A stretch of 64,000 nucleotides of DNA from Bolinopsis microptera. Its lineage: Eukaryota > Ctenophora > Tentaculata > Lobata > Bolinopsidae. Below are positions 60,278 to 64,000 of this stretch, in pieces (position 1 is the first letter of the stretch; every line of letters begins with the position of its first letter). The stretch is from assembly GCF_026151205.1 (NCBI RefSeq), contig NC_087072.1, positions 20,302,103 to 20,366,102 of the forward strand, written 5' to 3'. The notes beneath the pieces were generated by a model that was not told the DNA's origin, ran no database searches, and saw nothing but the letters and a program-made list of their open reading frames with translations. A program made the translations under genes and the position numbers.

Positions 60278-61311
60278 AGAGGGAAGCTGTTACGTGTTGA
60301 TGGTGTGGTAGCTGGTCGGTGGAGCATCTTCACTGAACTACTCAAATTAAGGTCTGTGAGATGAAGTTGAAGTTCACATCGAGAATGTCGAACACATTTC
60401 ATTTGTTCAATACTGATCAGGACTGAGTCTAAGACATGGATATTGGATAAGAAATCAATATCGAAGATGAAATTGGATTGAACAATATGTAATAGGCCGT
60501 GCGTGCTGCAAATAACATTTTTGACATGTCACATGAATATGCTTGATATATCCGGTGGATCGAAAAAGTTCATTTGATTCATATTGTTTGAAAACGCAGT
60601 TCAACAAATTCACATTTATATTATGCATTTGTTTTAGTTTTCACACCTGCACAGCTTGTGCTGAGCGAACAGACCAGCAATAGTTTAGTATAATTACCGA
60701 GAAACCATCTCGTGAGGGTAATTTGACTGAAGTCACATCCAGCGCTTAAAGTGTGGTAAATAATTTTCATCTTCATCAAGGTGTTCGAAATGGCAGCGAC
60801 CAAATTCCAAGCTTATGGGCTCAACACTGATATTTGGTTATTAATGCTGTTAGTTATGAAATTATCGTCACCGAAAACCGCAGCAATATAAAACAATGGT
60901 ATTTAAAACTTTACAAACAAAGTGAAATAATCCCGCAATTCCGGCCGAAAATGATGAGAGTTAGTCGATGTGACCAGCCAAGTTCCCGATAAGAAAATCA
61001 TGCAGAGGGTCCTACAGCTCGTGTTAAACTGCACACCGTCGCATGCACTGCTCGAATATATGCAACATAAACCAATAGTGCACTTGTTTGCTCCGCTATA
61101 TCATGTTATCGTTGCCGATCACGAAGGAGCCGTTTAGACATTTTTCACTTATTCTTGCTGTATTTGTTGTTGCTCGAGATCAGTAAATTTTAAAAATAAT
61201 TGGTAAACACAACTTTTAAAAGACATCCCAGTGTTTGGGAGAAGTTTGTTTTAGAGAGTAAGTACAACTAAAAATATTGTATATTTGTCTGCCAGATATC
61301 AAATCTAGAAG
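60278..61311. other. intergenic region between Kv and CCDC42-like genes
   Basis: About 1 kb with no coding motif. It should contain the Kv 3' UTR and the promoter of the next gene; neither poly-A signal nor core promoter could be assigned. Confidence 0.4.
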
Positions 61312-64000
61312 ATGGCAGCCTTCAACTTTGAAGAGTATTTTCAATCCAAGTTCTCTGAACGGCTATTCCAAGGTTAGTAATATAAAGAATTGTGGTACAA
61401 AGTTTTGACAACATTTTTGGCGATTGCCCGGAATAAAAGTCCTCTTGTCTTTGATAGACGTTCATATAAACACAAAATTACCAAGATTGATTTCCGCTGA
61501 TTTTCGTGAGCTTGATTCTGAACCTAAACCAGTTTATACATCCCAACGTTGGATTGTCCTAAATTATTAAAACCTTAATCCTGCAAACTTTCCATCCCAG
61601 ACCCAGATGCCTCGGAGAACCACATGACAGCTGCTACGAGGCTGTTGGAGAAGAAGCGAGAGATGCTCGAGTTGGAACAGGTACCGAAAGTAGATGAGGG
61701 TTTCCTCTCACAAGAGATCCGGAGATCGTTAACATTATTATTCAACGTAAATTAATCATAAATATCTGTAACCCATCTTTCCAGGCACTATCAGCACAAA
61801 AAGAGGCGTTCCAAATGAAAATGGCATCTCTAAACTCAAGGAGGGAAGAATTGGACAAGAAGGAGCTAAGTCTGAGAGGCTCACTCATGAAGTTCAACCA
61901 GTTCCTCATAGAAACGGATATCAAGAAGCAGAGGGCTGAAAAGAAGGCAAACAACGAAAGACAGGAAAAAGAGCAAAAGGTTGAAGAAGCAGAAGCGAAG
62001 ATGGCAGAAAGAGGTAACATGATATTATATTTTGATCAAAAATGTATCTGTATTCTGTAGTTTCATTAAACTATTTAGAGATGGAACAAAAAATTTATTT
62101 AGAGAGGAACAAAAAATGTACAGGTTCTGTGTCCTGACTGGTATGACTGGCATCAAGCAGTCAACCAGCATATTAATAGCATTTTAACTGTTTCCATATA
62201 ATATTGGCTATAATGTTCATAAACATAGAGATTAGGCGGAATGACAGGCTGAGCGCCGCCCAATAACCAGCCACCTGCAGAAATACTACCTATCCGGGTC
62301 TCGTCAACTTAGCATTTGATTGGAATACACTTTCATGCTACTACTCGTGCTTGTTTTGCAGCCCCTACAATTGTAGTCACCTGATAGGGCGACTGTGCTT
62401 CCTAGACCAAAGTATAATTTTCAAATTTTATACAAAATTTGTAGAATTTCTCCAAATGCCGTCCCCTGTAAATAAAGTATACCACTGAGAACAAGCTCAT
62501 CCATCCATAATCTTACAAGTTACTGCAAACACCACGTTAAAAGATTGACATGATCATGCTTCTTTTAAGATTTTAGCTTGTGAATGCAGTGTAACGATCG
62601 TATCAAACCTTCACATTGGTAAAGTGGACTGTAAAAGTGTAAAGATCGAATAAACTGTTTACGAATATTGGTCTCATCAATCTAAATCAGATTGAGATTG
62701 TTTCACATATTTACAAATTGGACGTCGTGCATTATTGATTGTACAGAGCCACCTAGCAAAATAATTGGAGTAAACATCATGCACGCACAATAATAACGTT
62801 TTATTAATCAAAGAACGATGTTTAAAAGAGACACCATGACCACACAACAATCCAACTTCTATAAAACTTTTCATTCTGTAAATTGACGTTTCATTCTGTG
62901 ACAATTGCATTTAAAAAATTAAAATAGATGAGCAGTGATCACTATATGCTCAGAAAGATCGTGTGTTTATTGCATGGCAACTGTACCTGATTGAAAACTG
63001 GCAAGAAATCATAATTATATCGTCATTAACTCTTGACTTTAAATCAGCCAACACCATCTACTGCGGTTATAATAGTGGTTTAATTGTAAAAGAAAGTCTC
63101 AAGCTGTGGTTAATTTGACGTTTATGGCCACTAACCGACGTGATCGTGCTGAATGTTCGCAAGAAGATGAAACTCATTCCACTGTTATTTTTTAAACTTA
63201 AAACCAATTAGAAACCAAAGGAATGATAGAATCGATTTTCTCATTTTAAAGCCCTAAACTTTAAGTTTTTTTCGACCAGAGAAGCTGACGTCTTTTTTGG
63301 AAAAGCAACGAAAAGTGTCGGAGCGTGAGAAAGTGTACCGGAGTTACATGGAACGAGTTATAGAAAAGTCTGGAGAGTTCCAGGAGCTCAAAGATATATT
63401 AAGAAAGTAAGAGCTGATTATTCATGGTTTACTTTGGTAAAACTTTGTCGCAGAGTTGAACACAACGTGTTTAAAAATAGAAAAATTCCAAAATCGGTCG
63501 TCAACCTTTAAGTACCTACATTATTGAAATTTCACGCATTGATAGAAGACATTTCCTATCAGGCACGACACTCTGTCATCCAATCTGGGAGATATGATAG
63601 AAAAGTCCACAGTTATGACGGATAGGTTGGACTCGATGAAACAGGAGTACTACACCATGATAACGAAGAATGACGAGGCCACCATGAGATACACAAACAT
63701 CATTGCTGATCTTACGGTAAATAACTTAGAAGAAGATATCTTTATTTGATTAAAAACCAACGTGGGTTAAAATATTTAATTTGATGTCAAACTACACGTA
63801 TTTCGGGAACTACCAAGTTCCAATTAATGGGGAGGCAATGATGCAGCATCAAAAGTAAAATATCTAGACAACCCAAAATATCATCGACGTGTTTTCAACA
63901 CTATTCTTAAGCAGTTTTAATCTCAGTGGAGGAAAGAGACAGCGATGTCTAATCACCAGAAGTGGGAAAGTTTGTGGACGCATATCCAGAACACAGCCGC
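61312..64000 (+). CDS. CCDC42: CCDC42/CFAP73-family ciliary coiled-coil protein, 5' part (6 exons)
   Basis: Exons 61312-61372, 61601-61680, 61785-62013, 63280-63406, 63563-63716 and 63927-64000 (cut by the window end) join in phase. They encode about 241 residues. The start MAAFNFEEYFQSKFSERLFQ resembles the N-terminus of CCDC42 (a DLAEYFR...ERLLQ type start). LLEKKREM, REELDKKELSLR, FNQFLIETDIKKQRAEKKAN and the terminal WESLWTHIQNTA follow the order seen in human CCDC42 (316 residues). The protein is almost entirely coiled coil. CCDC42 and its relative CFAP73 act in sperm flagella and motile cilia, so the organism should have motile cilia or flagella. Whether it is the CCDC42 or the CFAP73 branch cannot be decided without alignment. 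Intron 3 (62014-63279) contains a TTAC...GTAA element. Confidence 0.87.
62165..62274. mobile_element. short TTAC...GTAA element, copy 3, diverged
   Basis: The unit at 62173-62266 begins TTAATAGC and contains the conserved AGATTAGGCGGAATGACAGG core ending CCCAATAA. Flanks CCAGCATA (62165-62172) and CCAGCCAC (62267-62274) share five bases, a decayed duplication. It is an older copy of the family at 2957 and 9620, in an intron of the CCDC42-like gene. Confidence 0.65.

Noticed and set aside
1-64000. CRISPR array or prokaryotic operon
   Set aside because: Tandem repeats here have no unique spacers of constant length, and genes are intron-split animal genes.

Overview
This is nuclear DNA from an invertebrate animal. 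Genes are split into short exons with GT-AG introns of about 50-1,600 bp. The gene set is metazoan: the alpha subunit of protein farnesyltransferase, a FYV7/TAP26-type ribosome-biogenesis factor, a Ly6/GPI-type surface protein, GAS2-type calponin-homology (CH) proteins, a Shaker-like voltage-gated potassium channel and a ciliary CCDC42-family coiled-coil protein. AT-rich intergenic DNA is full of non-LTR retrotransposons, fold-back elements and minisatellites. A cnidarian or other early-branching animal would fit, but this is inference; no rRNA or mitochondrial marker is present.

Layout. 1-2540: the 3' end of FNTA, then a two-exon FYV7/TAP26-like gene. 2950-21800: a retrotransposon-rich block with an apparently intact R4/Dong-like LINE set between two TAA microsatellites, a broken CR1/L2-like fragment, a 5'-truncated RNase H-bearing LINE, a decayed RTE-like LINE and a 5'-truncated CR1/jockey-like LINE. 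The RNase H LINE sits inside an exon of a probable Ly6/GPI-anchored gene whose exons flank it and the RTE copy. Two small mobile families with target-site duplications, a fold-back element and a 46-base poly-G tract also lie here. 21800-43100: almost gene-free. It holds a 2.1-kb near-perfect inverted repeat, a 207-bp MITE, a 500-bp array of a 9-bp unit, a cloverleaf of four GC-rich stems, and a hAT-like MITE that landed inside a hairpin minisatellite.

43100-54220: a forward GAS2-like CH-domain gene with an acidic repetitive tail, a small three-helix membrane-protein gene overlapping its end, and a reverse-strand CH-domain gene converging on them. 55280-60280: a complete eight-exon Kv channel whose S5-pore turret carries about 150 extra residues made of N-glycosylation sequons; the DNA resembles GTAACC minisatellites elsewhere in the window. 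61310-64000: the first six exons of a CCDC42/CFAP73-family gene.

The genes do not form one pathway. The strongest observations are the minisatellite-derived glycan-rich turret of the Kv channel, the TAA-targeted intact LINE with four spaced 3' UTR hairpins, two tiny mobile families supported by exact target-site duplications, and the cloverleaf and long-palindrome structures. Exon models were read by hand from splice motifs, reading phase and family resemblance; no alignment or transcript data were available.
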